Shown here one piece after another: positions 31,585 through 41,294 of a stretch of 64,000 nt of DNA (the first letter of the stretch is position 1; each line of letters opens with the position of its first letter). The DNA lies in contig NZ_CAOJCM010000001.1 of assembly GCF_948329825.1 (NCBI RefSeq), forward strand, positions 806,001 to 870,000, in the 5' to 3' direction. Under the pieces are notes generated by a model. It saw only the letters and a list, made by a program, of their open reading frames with translations, did not search any database and was not told where the DNA came from. This DNA is from Paenibacillus sp. JJ-100. GTDB taxonomy: Bacteria; Bacillota; Bacilli; Paenibacillales; Paenibacillaceae. The position numbers and the translations under genes are program-made.

Positions 31585-34260
31585 ATGAGAAAAAAGCGTA
31601 CCGCGTATGCAGCGATCATCCTCATTGCAAGCTTGTTCATGTCTCAAAATGTTAACTATGCGGAGTCCGCATCGGAACGAGTGGTGTCCACATCAGATGA
31701 TTCACAGGAGACAGATCAGAATGCATCTGCTGAATCGGCTGAAACACAACCATCTTCACCAGTTCAAGAATCTTCGGCCGTGGATTCTGAACGTGAATCA
31801 AAGGAACAATCTGCTGTGACTAGCTCAGAACAAGAAGCAGCTTCCCCCGCAAATCAACAGAATAACGAAGCCGTAGCGATTCCAGAGGGGATGGAAGCTG
31901 TTGCAGAAAATGATACTCTGATCCTGTATCTGAAGCCGGAAACGACAGAGATTGCAGTCGAGGATAAGCAGAACGGCGCGATGTGGTTTTCCAATCCACA
32001 GGACCGCGAACAGGATGCGATTGCGACCGGTTATAACAAGTCCCAGTTGAATGTGCAGTTTGAATTGACGTATTACGATAGTACGGGCAATGCGCTCAAA
32101 TACGATAATTTTACGCACAGTGTAGAGAGTGGTCAGTTTGAAGTTGAAAAGGTAGAGGATGGACTCAACATCCTGTACACGCTGGGTGAAGTCAAAAGTG
32201 ATATCGAAGCGATCCCTAAATATATTAGCGAGGAACGATTTAACACATTGATTCTCGGAAAACTAGAAGAAAAAGATCAGAAAGAGATTGAGAAGCGCTT
32301 TAAGTACGACGAACAGAACAAACGTTACGAACGACGGGACTCTTCGTTGAAAGGTGTGGGATTGTCCAAAGTAACCCGGATCTTCGAGTCTATTGGTTAC
32401 GATGAGGCACAGATTGCGATCGACAAAGCAGCTTACGGTGAAGAAGATAATGGGCTGGCGAGTGTCGTTGTGCCTGTTCACTATCGACTGAATGAAGGAA
32501 GCCTGCGGGTATCGATTCCCGAGAATGGTATCCAGTATCCAGATACGATGAAAATTCAATCGCTTTCCCTGCTGCCGTTTTTCGGAGCCAGTGGACCTAA
32601 AGATCAAGGATACAGTCTGGTGCCGGACGGATCGGGATCACTGATTTATTTTAATAACCAGAAAACGTTAGTATCTCCATATAGTACAGCTCTGTATGGG
32701 AGCGATCATGCCGTGAATCAACTCTCTCAGATTCAGAAAGAGCAGAAGGCAAGAATGCCGGTGTTTGGTATGAGTTACGGTAATAAAGGGTATCTGGCCA
32801 TCATCGATAAAGGCGATGCCGTGGCATCTGTTGAGGCGGATATCAGCGGAAGATTGAACCAGTACAATACAGTGCATGCAAGCTATGCGCTCAGTAGTAT
32901 GGAAGAGGTTACCCTTACGAATGGCTGGCGTTCCAGCACAGTCAAACGGTTTCAGGCGCAGCCTTTTCATAACGAAATGGCCGTTGTTTATCAATTTCTG
33001 GGTGCAGAAGATGCGAGTTATTCCGGTATGGCTTCGGTCTATCGGGATTATCTGATTGAGCAAAAGAAACTCACCCGTCTGGCTGAGGATACAGAACTGC
33101 CTTTCTACGTGGAGCTGATCGGTGGCATTCCGAAGAAAAAGTTTTTCCTCGGCATTCCGTACAATGCGTATGAGCCGCTCACAACGTTTGAAGAGGCACA
33201 GGAGATTTTAAAAGAAATGCAGAGCCTTGGTGTGAAGGACATCCAGCTTCGATACTCGGGATGGTTCAACGGAGGAATCCATCACAACTTGCCTAAGTCC
33301 ATTGATGTGGATAAGAAGCTTGGAGGCTCCAAAGGATTGCAAGGACTGCAAACCTACATGAAAGAAAATGGCTTTGGATTATACCCGGACGTATCCTTCC
33401 TGGAGGCATTCCCGGAAGCAAAAGGGTTCAAGAAATCGTACGCTTCACGGCAAATTACAGGAAAACTAGCGCAGCAGTTCCCGTACCGGATCTCCACGTT
33501 TACACGGGATGATGAAGTTCCTCCGGGGTATGTCCTGAGTCCCAATGCGGTGCCAGGCATGGTGAGCGGATTTTTACAAGACTACAAAGAGACGGGACTA
33601 ACAGGGGTTTCCCTTCGAGACTTGGGTGATCAGCTGAATTCGGATTTTAACCGGGCTAACGTAATCAATCGTGAAGAGGCTAAAAAGGTCGTAGTAGAGC
33701 AGCTTGAACAGGTACGTAGTTCGAATGCTACGCTGCTTGTAGAAGGCGGCAATAGTTATGCAAGTCCCTATGCTAGACATATCGTCGATGCACCTGTAAG
33801 CAACAGCGGTTTTAACATCACGGATGAAGCGGTACCTTTTTTCCAACTCGTCTACCACGGCTACGTGCAGTATACAGGCCAGGCCTGGAATATGGCGGAT
33901 GATCAGGATTCTCATGTGCAGATGCTGCGGGCTATGGAGACAGGGTCAGCGCCGTATTACACATGGTTCCATGCCGATCCATCTGCGATCAAACTGACGA
34001 GTTTTGACGCGTTATATTCAGCCGATTATCGGCGCTGGATTCAGGAATCGGCGGAGCGGTATCAGGAGCTGAGCAACGTTCTGCATGATGTACAGAATCA
34101 AACGATCGTGAAACATGAGAAGCTGAGCAAAGGCGTGTATCAAACCACGTTTGAAAAAGGTAAGACGGTCATTGTGAATTACAACGATGAAGCTGTTGAG
34201 TTAAATGGTACACGTGTAGGTGCGAAGAGCTACTGGGTAGGAGGTGACATGCCGGAATGA
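31585..34260 (+). CDS. Secreted DUF5696 protein
   Basis: An 891-residue exported protein. Signal peptide at the start, a Ser/Glu/Gln-rich low-complexity linker (about 30-100), then a long conserved region with strand-rich N-terminal part (about 105-520) and a barrel-like C-terminal part (about 520-860). Segments such as ELIGGIPKKKFFLGIPYNAYEPLTTFEEAQEIL, LRYSGWFNGGIHHNLPKSID and DLGDQLNSDFN are typical of DUF5696, which looks related to TIM-barrel glycoside hydrolases. Always seen by me beside CUT1 sugar permeases. A hydrolase role is inference. The stop overlaps the next start (ATGA). Confidence 0.82.
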   Translation: MRKKRTAYAAIILIASLFMSQNVNYAESASERVVSTSDDSQETDQNASAESAETQPSSPVQESSAVDSERESKEQSAVTSSEQEAASPANQQNNEAVAIPEGMEAVAENDTLILYLKPETTEIAVEDKQNGAMWFSNPQDREQDAIATGYNKSQLNVQFELTYYDSTGNALKYDNFTHSVESGQFEVEKVEDGLNILYTLGEVKSDIEAIPKYISEERFNTLILGKLEEKDQKEIEKRFKYDEQNKRYERRDSSLKGVGLSKVTRIFESIGYDEAQIAIDKAAYGEEDNGLASVVVPVHYRLNEGSLRVSIPENGIQYPDTMKIQSLSLLPFFGASGPKDQGYSLVPDGSGSLIYFNNQKTLVSPYSTALYGSDHAVNQLSQIQKEQKARMPVFGMSYGNKGYLAIIDKGDAVASVEADISGRLNQYNTVHASYALSSMEEVTLTNGWRSSTVKRFQAQPFHNEMAVVYQFLGAEDASYSGMASVYRDYLIEQKKLTRLAEDTELPFYVELIGGIPKKKFFLGIPYNAYEPLTTFEEAQEILKEMQSLGVKDIQLRYSGWFNGGIHHNLPKSIDVDKKLGGSKGLQGLQTYMKENGFGLYPDVSFLEAFPEAKGFKKSYASRQITGKLAQQFPYRISTFTRDDEVPPGYVLSPNAVPGMVSGFLQDYKETGLTGVSLRDLGDQLNSDFNRANVINREEAKKVVVEQLEQVRSSNATLLVEGGNSYASPYARHIVDAPVSNSGFNITDEAVPFFQLVYHGYVQYTGQAWNMADDQDSHVQMLRAMETGSAPYYTWFHADPSAIKLTSFDALYSADYRRWIQESAERYQELSNVLHDVQNQTIVKHEKLSKGVYQTTFEKGKTVIVNYNDEAVELNGTRVGAKSYWVGGDMPE

Positions 34261-35156
34261 AATTCAAGAAATTATCCCTAGAACAAAAAAACAGATATTA
34301 CGGTTTGTATTTCATCCTGCCTTGGTTCCTCGGATTCCTGCTGCTGTTTATGGTGCCGTTAATCTCATCATTACGATATAGTTTGAGCAATCTTCAGGTG
34401 TCCAATGAAGGGTTTACGCTGGAGTTTATTGGTTTAGCCAATTTCCGTGAGGCGCTATTCTCCCATGAATCCTATGTGCGGATGTTAACGGAATCGGTGG
34501 TCAATATTGTCGTCAATACACCGTTGATCATTATTTTCAGCCTGTTTTTCGCAGTGATTTTGAATCAGAAGTTTCATGGAAGGGTGCTGGCAAGAGCGAT
34601 TTTTTTCCTTCCGGTTATTTTGGCTTCGGGTATTATTGCGAGTATTGAGAACGGGGATTTGATGCAATCCGTTGTACGTAGTGCTAACGATATGACGGGT
34701 GGTGGACTGTCGGTGATGAAAAATCTGGATCTGACGATGATGCTGCTTGAATCAGGCATGAGTCCGATTCTGGTGGAATATTTGACAGGTGCGGTTAGCC
34801 GAATCTACGAGATTGTCAGCCAGTCAGGTGTCCAGATTCTGATATTCCTTGCGGGTCTGCAGTCGATCTCACCATCACTGTATGAAGCCGCCAAAATCGA
34901 AGGATCAACGGGTTATGAAGCTTTTTGGAAAATTACGTTCCCGATGTTAAGCCCATTAATTCTGACGAATCTGGTGTATACCATCGTGGACAGCTTCATC
35001 AGTGATCAGACGAGTCGGCTTGTGGTCGATACAGCTTTCAAGAGCTTTAATTTTGGACTCAGTGCGGCGATGTCCTGGATGTATTTCGGTGTGATTGCAC
35101 TGATCCTGTGGGTAACGACCGCGATAGTATCCCGTAAGGTCTTTTATCAAAACTAG
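34257..35156 (+). CDS. Sugar ABC permease, MalF type (second pair)
   Basis: A 299-residue six-helix permease. The EAA motif is YEAAKIEGSTGYEAFWKITFPMLSP. A long extra loop between helices 3 and 4 (ENGDLMQSVVRSANDMTGGGLSVMKNLDLTMMLLESGM) is absent from the first MalF-like subunit. It overlaps the DUF5696 gene by 4 bp, suggesting coupled expression of that protein with this second permease pair. Confidence 0.88.
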   Translation: MKFKKLSLEQKNRYYGLYFILPWFLGFLLLFMVPLISSLRYSLSNLQVSNEGFTLEFIGLANFREALFSHESYVRMLTESVVNIVVNTPLIIIFSLFFAVILNQKFHGRVLARAIFFLPVILASGIIASIENGDLMQSVVRSANDMTGGGLSVMKNLDLTMMLLESGMSPILVEYLTGAVSRIYEIVSQSGVQILIFLAGLQSISPSLYEAAKIEGSTGYEAFWKITFPMLSPLILTNLVYTIVDSFISDQTSRLVVDTAFKSFNFGLSAAMSWMYFGVIALILWVTTAIVSRKVFYQN

Positions 35157-35187
35157 CTATGTTGGAATAAGAAAAAGGAGGCCTGAC

Positions 35188-36201
35188 ATGAAGACAGAAA
35201 CCGCAGCAGGGCAGCCGTCTGTGAAAAAAGAATGGCTAGAGCGCCTGGGTTCTACGGCCTACTGGTTTGAAAAGATTAAGAAGTGGGCGTGGATTCTGGT
35301 TCGGTTTGTACTGATCTTTGGCATATCGTTTGTCATTCTCTATCCGATCTTACTGAAAATATCGATTTCCTTCAAAAGCATGTCCGATCTGTATGACCCA
35401 ACGGTGATCTGGATTCCACGTACGTTCACGTTGGAAAATTTCAAACTGGTCTTCACAGCCATGAATTATCCGAGTGTGCTGATGAACACCTTATGGTTGT
35501 CCTCTGCGGTCATGCTGCTTCAGACGATAACCTGTGTGCTAGCAGGCTATGGATTCGCAAGAATCAAGTTCAGAGGTAGTGGTTTGTTGTTTGCTGCTGT
35601 AATCTTTACCATACTAGTGCCTTCACAGACCATCATGATCCCGCTCTATCTGAATTTCAAAAACTTTGATGTGATGGGGCTGATCGAACTGTTTCGCGGT
35701 AGTCCAGCTAATCTGATCAACACATACTGGCCGTTTCTGATCTCGGCAGCACTGGGGATGGGCGTGAAGACAGGTCTGTATGTCTACATTTTTCGTCAGT
35801 TCTTCAGAGGGATTCCGCGTGAGATTGAAGAGGCGGCTTACGTGGATGGTGCAGGATATTTCAAGACGTTCTGGCGTATTATTTTGCCCAATGCGATACC
35901 TTCAATGGTTACGGTCATGCTGTTTTCGTTTGTTTGGCAATGGAATGATTCATTCTTCACGAATATGTACCTGAATGAACCCAAAGTGATGTCGTCGATG
36001 ATGTCTTCCTCGGGCTTTACGATTGCAACATACCTGACGGGCGGCGGTCAAGCAGCGGCATCTTACACGCAAGATCCGTTTTTCATGTCGATGATGATGA
36101 ACACCAGTGTACTGATGGCCATTTTGCCGCTGATCATCATTTATCTGTTCGTTCAGCGTCATTTCGTCGAGAGTGTGGAGCGCTCTGGTCTTGTAGGATA
36201 A
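35188..36201 (+). CDS. Sugar ABC permease, MalG type (second pair)
   Basis: A 337-residue MalG-class permease with a 40-residue N-terminal extension before the first helix. The EAA loop is IEEAAYVDGAGYFKTFWRIILPNAIPS. It follows its MalF-like partner by 31 bp, with AAAGGAGG upstream. The second permease pair implies either two substrates or two SBP-permease combinations served by the same regulation. Confidence 0.88.
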   Translation: MKTETAAGQPSVKKEWLERLGSTAYWFEKIKKWAWILVRFVLIFGISFVILYPILLKISISFKSMSDLYDPTVIWIPRTFTLENFKLVFTAMNYPSVLMNTLWLSSAVMLLQTITCVLAGYGFARIKFRGSGLLFAAVIFTILVPSQTIMIPLYLNFKNFDVMGLIELFRGSPANLINTYWPFLISAALGMGVKTGLYVYIFRQFFRGIPREIEEAAYVDGAGYFKTFWRIILPNAIPSMVTVMLFSFVWQWNDSFFTNMYLNEPKVMSSMMSSSGFTIATYLTGGGQAAASYTQDPFFMSMMMNTSVLMAILPLIIIYLFVQRHFVESVERSGLVG

Positions 36202-36377
36202 GACGATCAGTGTGGCAAACGGAAAGCTGATCTTTACTTGTTAGGCTAGCAAATGCAAGTTCATTCAACGCAGAGGCTTGTAGAGGCTGTCAAATCATAG
36301 GCAGTCTCTAACCAATTGCAATCCAGCAGTTCGCCGCTGGAATAGGTCTGCATCAATTTGGAAGCGGGGGATAAGGG

Positions 36378-37946
36378 ATGCAAAATGATCAGTTGATAGC
36401 AAAAGTGAAGCCGGATGTACAAGTCACGATTGATGGGGGGACGATTTATCAGACCATTGACAACTTTGGAGCGTCGGATGCTTGGTCGATGGAATCTCTG
36501 GGGAAGCATTGGAGTGAGGAGAATAAGTCGAAGGTTGCGGATCTTTTATTTTCCAGGGATAAAGGCATCGGGCTCTCCGCATGGCGCTTCAACATTGGTG
36601 CAGGTTCAACCGAAACCGATCGAGATCGAATTCCTGACCCTTGGCGACGAGCAGACGCATTTAAAATGTCAGAGGAAGATGGTTATGATTGGAGTAAACA
36701 GTCCGGCCAACAGTGGTTTCTTCAAGCTGCACGTGATCGGGGCGTTGAGACACTTATCGCTTTTGTTAACAGTCCTCCGGTTTGGATGACCAAAAATGGT
36801 CATGCCCAGCCCGATCTTGAAGTGGGTTCCACCAATCTGAAGCCGGGCTATGAACAGAAATTTGCAGCTTATCTGCTGGATGTACTCACATACTTCGAGG
36901 AGAATGGGATAGCGTTCGACTATATTAGTCCGGTGAATGAACCGACTTGGGACTGGAACCAGGCTTGGCAGGAAGGTAATCGTTATAATAACGAGGATCT
37001 GAAACTGGTGATTATGGAGTTATATCGCCAGTTACAGCATACCGATCTCCAGACGCGGATCAGTGCACCGGATGGCGTAGAGATCACTTCGCTACTAGAC
37101 GATGAATTTTATTGTCAGTTTGCAGGAAGTGGCACGTATTCTAGTGGAGCTAACCAGCTGGGGACAGGCAAATACCGCGAATACATAAAGGATATGATTG
37201 GTGATCCTCAGGTGAAAGAAGCTATCGGCAATAAAATTGCGTCCCATTCGTACTGGTCTGACTACAGCAATCCCGGAGACGATCGGTTGGTTCGGTTAAG
37301 GAAGCTGTTGCACACCAACATGAAGCATTACGATGAAGACAGTAAGTATTGGGTGACGGAATATTGCATTCTCGGAGATTATGGTCCTGGGCGTGATTTA
37401 GGTATGGAGCCTGCGCTTCATGTGGCGAGAACGATTCACTTTGACTTGGTGGAAGCGAATGCAGCGGCGTGGCAGTGGTGGACAGCGGTTTCTAAAGTGG
37501 ATTACAAGGATGGACTGATCTACACGGATTTTAATGAAGCTGGTGATGAGCAAAATATTATGACATCGAAAATGCTGTGGGTACTCGGTAACTATAGCAG
37601 GTTTATTCGGCCTGGAGCGAAGCGAATCGAGTTGACTGGACTCGGTGAGGAAGCGGACAGCGGATTACTTGGTTCTGCTTACAGCCATGAGGGAGAGCAG
37701 ACAGTAACGGTTGTTTTTGTGAATCATGGTGAACAGGACAAATGCGTTCAGATTGACCTTCATGCGTTAGCTTTGAATGGAACAGTCAAGACCATGGAGT
37801 CTTACGTAACTAACGCTGAAATGGATTTAGTTTGTCATGAGAGCGTTACAGCAATAGAATCAGCAACAGAAAATGTCCCATCTTTTGTCGTCCAAATTCC
37901 AGGGAAATCCGTGGTGACCCTCACTGGTGGTGGGCATAGGAAGTAA
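36378..37946 (+). CDS. GH30-family glycoside hydrolase, cytoplasmic
   Basis: A 522-residue TIM-barrel glycosidase resembling GH30 (glucosylceramidase, xylanase or beta-1,6-galactanase type). Acid/base Glu is E188 in SPVNEPTWDW and the nucleophile is E328 in WVTEYCIL; the C-terminal 100 residues form a beta-sandwich (VTVVFVNHG...VVTLTGG). No signal peptide is present, so it acts inside the cell on sugars brought in by the operon. The gap of 176 bp upstream contains no terminator, so it is likely co-transcribed. NEPTWDWNQAWQEG resembles endo-beta-1,6-galactanases, but I would not assign the linkage from this alone. Confidence 0.82.
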   Translation: MQNDQLIAKVKPDVQVTIDGGTIYQTIDNFGASDAWSMESLGKHWSEENKSKVADLLFSRDKGIGLSAWRFNIGAGSTETDRDRIPDPWRRADAFKMSEEDGYDWSKQSGQQWFLQAARDRGVETLIAFVNSPPVWMTKNGHAQPDLEVGSTNLKPGYEQKFAAYLLDVLTYFEENGIAFDYISPVNEPTWDWNQAWQEGNRYNNEDLKLVIMELYRQLQHTDLQTRISAPDGVEITSLLDDEFYCQFAGSGTYSSGANQLGTGKYREYIKDMIGDPQVKEAIGNKIASHSYWSDYSNPGDDRLVRLRKLLHTNMKHYDEDSKYWVTEYCILGDYGPGRDLGMEPALHVARTIHFDLVEANAAAWQWWTAVSKVDYKDGLIYTDFNEAGDEQNIMTSKMLWVLGNYSRFIRPGAKRIELTGLGEEADSGLLGSAYSHEGEQTVTVVFVNHGEQDKCVQIDLHALALNGTVKTMESYVTNAEMDLVCHESVTAIESATENVPSFVVQIPGKSVVTLTGGGHRK

Positions 37947-37970
37947 AAGAATAGAAGTTTAACTCGAAAC

Positions 37971-38040
37971 GCCCATGATATAAGGAGCATGATATATGCA
38001 GATATGCAGGTGTTAAGCTAAATTATGTCATGGGCTTTTC
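37971..38040 (+). terminator. Operon-end terminator
   Basis: GCCCATGATATAA (37971-37983) pairs with TTATGTCATGGGC (38023-38035) with only one T-G wobble, and is followed by TTTTCC. It ends the 16-kb sugar operon and may also serve the convergent gene at 38082. Confidence 0.75.
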
Positions 38041-38081
38041 CTGCTTCATTCCATCCGTTCTGGACCTGTGATAGACCTGTG

Positions 38082-38531
38082 TTAGACTCCAAATTGTCTA
38101 AGATGATGATCCAAATGTTTGTAGATGCCTATGCCCCATTGCTCAGCTGTTAATGCCCCAAAGAATGGATGTGGATGTTGGGAGCATTGCTCCGGCCCAT
38201 TGACTTGAAAAGTAGCAATCTGCTGTTTGAGCTTGTCTTTCTCTACTATAAACTCTCGTTCGTCATTAATAATAATCGTTGGGATGGTAGACATATTCTG
38301 GGGTAGGGGCTTTTCATTATAAAACATGGGTTTGGCAAACCTGCCAATAAGTCTTCCAAGCAATCCTCTTGGCGGGAAGGCATTGCCCAAAGGTATATCG
38401 TGAAAAGCAGAACAGTGAGCCAGCATTTGAGCAACCTGCATGGTTCCCCATTGAGGCATGGAATCTTTTTTTAGTCGATCGATCCGTTCCGTAATTTCAA
38501 CAGCATGCTGTGTATCGAAGATACTTTTCAT
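38082..38531 (-). CDS. DUF1569 (DinB-like) protein
   Basis: A 149-residue protein: MKSIFDTQHAVEITERIDRLKKDSMPQWGTMQVAQMLAHCSAFHDIPLG, then HPHPFFGALTAEQWGIGIYKHLDHHLRQFGV. This is the DUF1569 pattern, a relative of DinB with an N-terminal His (AHCSAF) and a C-terminal HLDHHLRQFG motif binding metal. Start ATG at 38531 (leftward), 5 nt after GGGGTG; another ATG 18 bp upstream overlaps that site. It is convergent with the sugar operon and shares the intergenic terminator. Confidence 0.78.
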   Translation of the reverse strand: MKSIFDTQHAVEITERIDRLKKDSMPQWGTMQVAQMLAHCSAFHDIPLGNAFPPRGLLGRLIGRFAKPMFYNEKPLPQNMSTIPTIIINDEREFIVEKDKLKQQIATFQVNGPEQCSQHPHPFFGALTAEQWGIGIYKHLDHHLRQFGV

Positions 38532-38684
38532 CAGAACACCCCGATCCATTTAATAAATTATGACTAGCGACAGTATCATTCCATTATCGAGAGTTTTGTT
38601 CCCTTATGTTCAAGAATAATAAAATATGGTAAGTTTAGTCAATGAAAAAGGGAAATAACGTCATTAAAATGGGAGGCTGATTCT

Positions 38685-39461
38685 ATGGAAAACAAGGAGA
38701 CATTTAATCGTGTAGCTAATGAATATGATCGGTACAGACCTGTTTATCCAAGCCCAATGTTTGATGACATTTTTACATACGCGAAGCTTCATAAGGAAGA
38801 TTCCATTCTGGAGATTGGCTGCGGAACAGGGCAGGCTACAGGTGGATTGGTGAGTAAGGATTATACCAACATTACGTGTATTGAACTAGGAAGTAATCTG
38901 GCACAGTTTACTGCTGACAAATTCAAGTCTTATCCATCCATTCAAGTCATCAACACTTCTTTTGAGGATTGGAATCATGAGGAACAGCTTTTCAAATTGT
39001 TGGTGTCAGGAACAGCCTTTCACTTTATTGCTCCGGAAATAGGTTACCGCAAAGCTTGGGAATTGCTCGATGATACAGGATGTATTGGACTTTTTTGGAC
39101 GATTCATGTTCCGGGCTACGATCAGCTGCATCAAGAAATTCGTTCCCATTACATTGCATTAGCCTCTCATTTGGATGATTCTCAGTATCCTTCACCCGAA
39201 GAAGTCATTCAGGAGCGTAAAGAAATCACGGAGCGTTCTGGTTTGTTCACGGATATTAAGGTCAAGGAATACAACTGGATACAGTCCTGTTCAAGCGAAG
39301 AATATGTCGCACTATTGAATACCAATTCTAAGCATCAGCAGCTTTCGGAGGATGTTCGGAGTACGCTTTTGGAGAGAATCAAACGTTCAATAGATGATGC
39401 AGGTGGAACGATAGATAAACATCACAAGGTAGCTCTTTTTTTAGGCAGGAAAAAGGTCTAA
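38685..39461 (+). CDS. Class I SAM-dependent methyltransferase
   Basis: A 258-residue methyltransferase. Motif I is SILEIGCGTGQAT (about residues 41-53), then CIELGSN and LVSGTAFHFI as post-I and IV. The N terminus NRVANEYDRYRPVYPSPMFDDIF is common to small-molecule/ubiquinone-type methyltransferases. The methyl acceptor is unknown. Start ATG 38685 behind GGGAGG. Confidence 0.86.
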   Translation: MENKETFNRVANEYDRYRPVYPSPMFDDIFTYAKLHKEDSILEIGCGTGQATGGLVSKDYTNITCIELGSNLAQFTADKFKSYPSIQVINTSFEDWNHEEQLFKLLVSGTAFHFIAPEIGYRKAWELLDDTGCIGLFWTIHVPGYDQLHQEIRSHYIALASHLDDSQYPSPEEVIQERKEITERSGLFTDIKVKEYNWIQSCSSEEYVALLNTNSKHQQLSEDVRSTLLERIKRSIDDAGGTIDKHHKVALFLGRKKV

Positions 39462-39527
39462 GAATGTAGGTTTTTAATAGTCAAATTCATACGAAAACTT
39501 AAACCTTCCAGAGGATGGAGGAAGAGG

Positions 39528-40481
39528 ATGGATATCGTTCAAGCTTTTCAGGAAACGGTAGTGCGAGGCGATCATCAGGGTATGATTAACTTATTGAAAA
39601 AATATGAACAATCCGGCCAATTACCTGTGAATAAACGCGGCTGGGTATACTGGAATATTTCAGATGGTTATGCCCAGTTAAGAGAGCCGGAACCACTTTA
39701 TGCCAATCATCTGGCATTCTTCCGATGGGGGAAAGAAAACCTTAACCCAGAGCAGTACCATTGGATCGTTTCCGATTCAACACAGGCATTGTCATTATCT
39801 TTAGGAGATCTCTTCGAGCATTGGATTGACTGGTACCGATATGCTTGTGATCATGCACCAAGGTTGGATTCCAACCGAGCCGTTCGTTTTGAGAGCCACC
39901 GAGCATTGAGTGGTACCTTTTGGGCATTAGAAAGATTCAGTGAGATGCCACTTGTCCTGGAAAACATGAAACACCTTATCCAGGAAGATGAGCAGTGGGA
40001 CAATAATCTTTTTGCCCGGATTACATATAACAAACAGCGTCTAGCTTATCTGAATCATTCCGGAGACAAAAGAGAGGTAGATTTACTTCTACATGAGACG
40101 ATGCATTTAATAGATAACATCGATTGGTCTTCCTTAGAGCTAATGAAAAAAGAAGAAGTTCTCGGCAGTTGGGAAGATGTGAATTCATGCAGAAACTCAC
40201 GGAGAGATATTCACATTGCGTTAAACAATCTGGCTTGCATTCTAGCCGATATTGAACAGTCCGAAGAATGTGCGAAGTTGTTCAGACAGCTACAAGATAG
40301 CGGGTACGCCTTGAATGGATATGCTTTCTCCAAATATATTTGTTCACTCTGGAAGTCAGAAGGTATAGGAACTGTTCGGAAAGCAATGATGGCTAACAAA
40401 TCTTTTGAGTTCTCTGAACTGACTAAACATAGTCCTATTCTTGTCGAGATCGGAGATCAGATTAGGAGGGATTTTAAATGA
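39528..40481 (+). CDS. Helical-repeat protein, unknown function
   Basis: A 317-residue soluble, helix-rich protein with TPR-like pairs, such as VYWNISDGYAQLREPEPLYANHLAFFRWG and HIALNNLACILADIEQSEECAKLFRQL. I recognise no enzymatic motif. A scaffold or regulatory role is possible. Start ATG 39528 follows AGAGGATGGAGG. The stop overlaps the next gene by 4 bp, so it is co-translated with the acetyltransferase that follows. Confidence 0.65.
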   Translation: MDIVQAFQETVVRGDHQGMINLLKKYEQSGQLPVNKRGWVYWNISDGYAQLREPEPLYANHLAFFRWGKENLNPEQYHWIVSDSTQALSLSLGDLFEHWIDWYRYACDHAPRLDSNRAVRFESHRALSGTFWALERFSEMPLVLENMKHLIQEDEQWDNNLFARITYNKQRLAYLNHSGDKREVDLLLHETMHLIDNIDWSSLELMKKEEVLGSWEDVNSCRNSRRDIHIALNNLACILADIEQSEECAKLFRQLQDSGYALNGYAFSKYICSLWKSEGIGTVRKAMMANKSFEFSELTKHSPILVEIGDQIRRDFK

Positions 40482-40939
40482 CTATTCAGGTGAGACCTGT
40501 TTCGATGAATGATTGGTTTGCTTGTACTCAATTGCAGGTAAGTGAAGAACAGAAAAAAACGTTCCCTGCACCCGTAGTATATTGGCTGGCAGAGTCCAGG
40601 TTTGTCACAGATTTTCAACCCATGGCAGTCTACAATGATTCAGATTTGGTCGGTTTTGCAGTTTACTCCGACCAAGAGCATGCCGAGGCTGATTATTGGC
40701 TACCTGCATTGATGATTGATAGCAAATATCAGGGCAGAGGATATGGAAAAGAAGCACTTCGTGCTTTGATTCAAAGGATGCAAAAGACACTAAACTGCAA
40801 ACGCATCCTGATTGGACACAGACCTGATAATTACGTTGCAGGTGTCTTATACGAATCTCTCGGTTTCCAGCGGATCAGTGAGGAACTTATCGATGGTGAG
40901 GTTGTCCTAGCTTTGAAATTCGGCACACAGAGGGATTGA
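40478..40939 (+). CDS. GNAT acetyltransferase, spermidine-acetyltransferase-like
   Basis: A 153-residue GNAT. The acetyl-CoA loop YQGRGYGKEAL (about 90-100) is canonical. ADYWLPALMIDSKYQGRGYG and VLYESLGFQR resemble diamine/spermidine acetyltransferases of the BltD/PaiA type. It is similar in layout to the product of 55582-56049, implying paralogues. It overlaps the helical-repeat gene by 4 bp (ATGA), with AGGAGGG inside that gene. Confidence 0.83.
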   Translation: MTIQVRPVSMNDWFACTQLQVSEEQKKTFPAPVVYWLAESRFVTDFQPMAVYNDSDLVGFAVYSDQEHAEADYWLPALMIDSKYQGRGYGKEALRALIQRMQKTLNCKRILIGHRPDNYVAGVLYESLGFQRISEELIDGEVVLALKFGTQRD

Positions 40940-41004
40940 GTAACTGCTCTATGATGGATTGAGGCCGCTGAGCACAAGTTTTTAGAGAGGAGGTAAAGAC
41001 AAAG

Positions 41005-41277
41005 ATGAAAATATTCAAAAGGCTAACCTTTTGGTTAGTACTTTTTTCATTACTGGTGTGTTTTAACAATTTATCTGGTAATGACGATAAAAACATTTTG
41101 ATATATTTAACCAATCCATTCAATCCACTATTAAACCGTTGGCTAACAGACATCAATATGAACCCGGAGACAACATATTTGTTTAAGCCTCTCATTTGTG
41201 GATTACATCTGCTTTTTTGGACAGCGTTGGGTCTGATTATTGATAAATTAATTAAGAAGGGTAAGAACAAGGAGTGA
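41005..41277 (+). CDS. Small membrane protein, two helices
   Basis: A 90-residue protein with hydrophobic segments at about residues 8-24 and 67-82 separated by a polar loop (NLSGNDDKNILIYLTNPFNPLLNRWLTDINMNPETTY). The basic C terminus is probably cytoplasmic. No family is recognised. ATG 41005 follows GAGGAGG. Its end overlaps the ribosome site region of the next GNAT gene. Confidence 0.65.
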   Translation: MKIFKRLTFWLVLFSLLVCFNNLSGNDDKNILIYLTNPFNPLLNRWLTDINMNPETTYLFKPLICGLHLLFWTALGLIIDKLIKKGKNKE

Positions 41278-41294
41278 ATCGGGAGGTAACGAAA

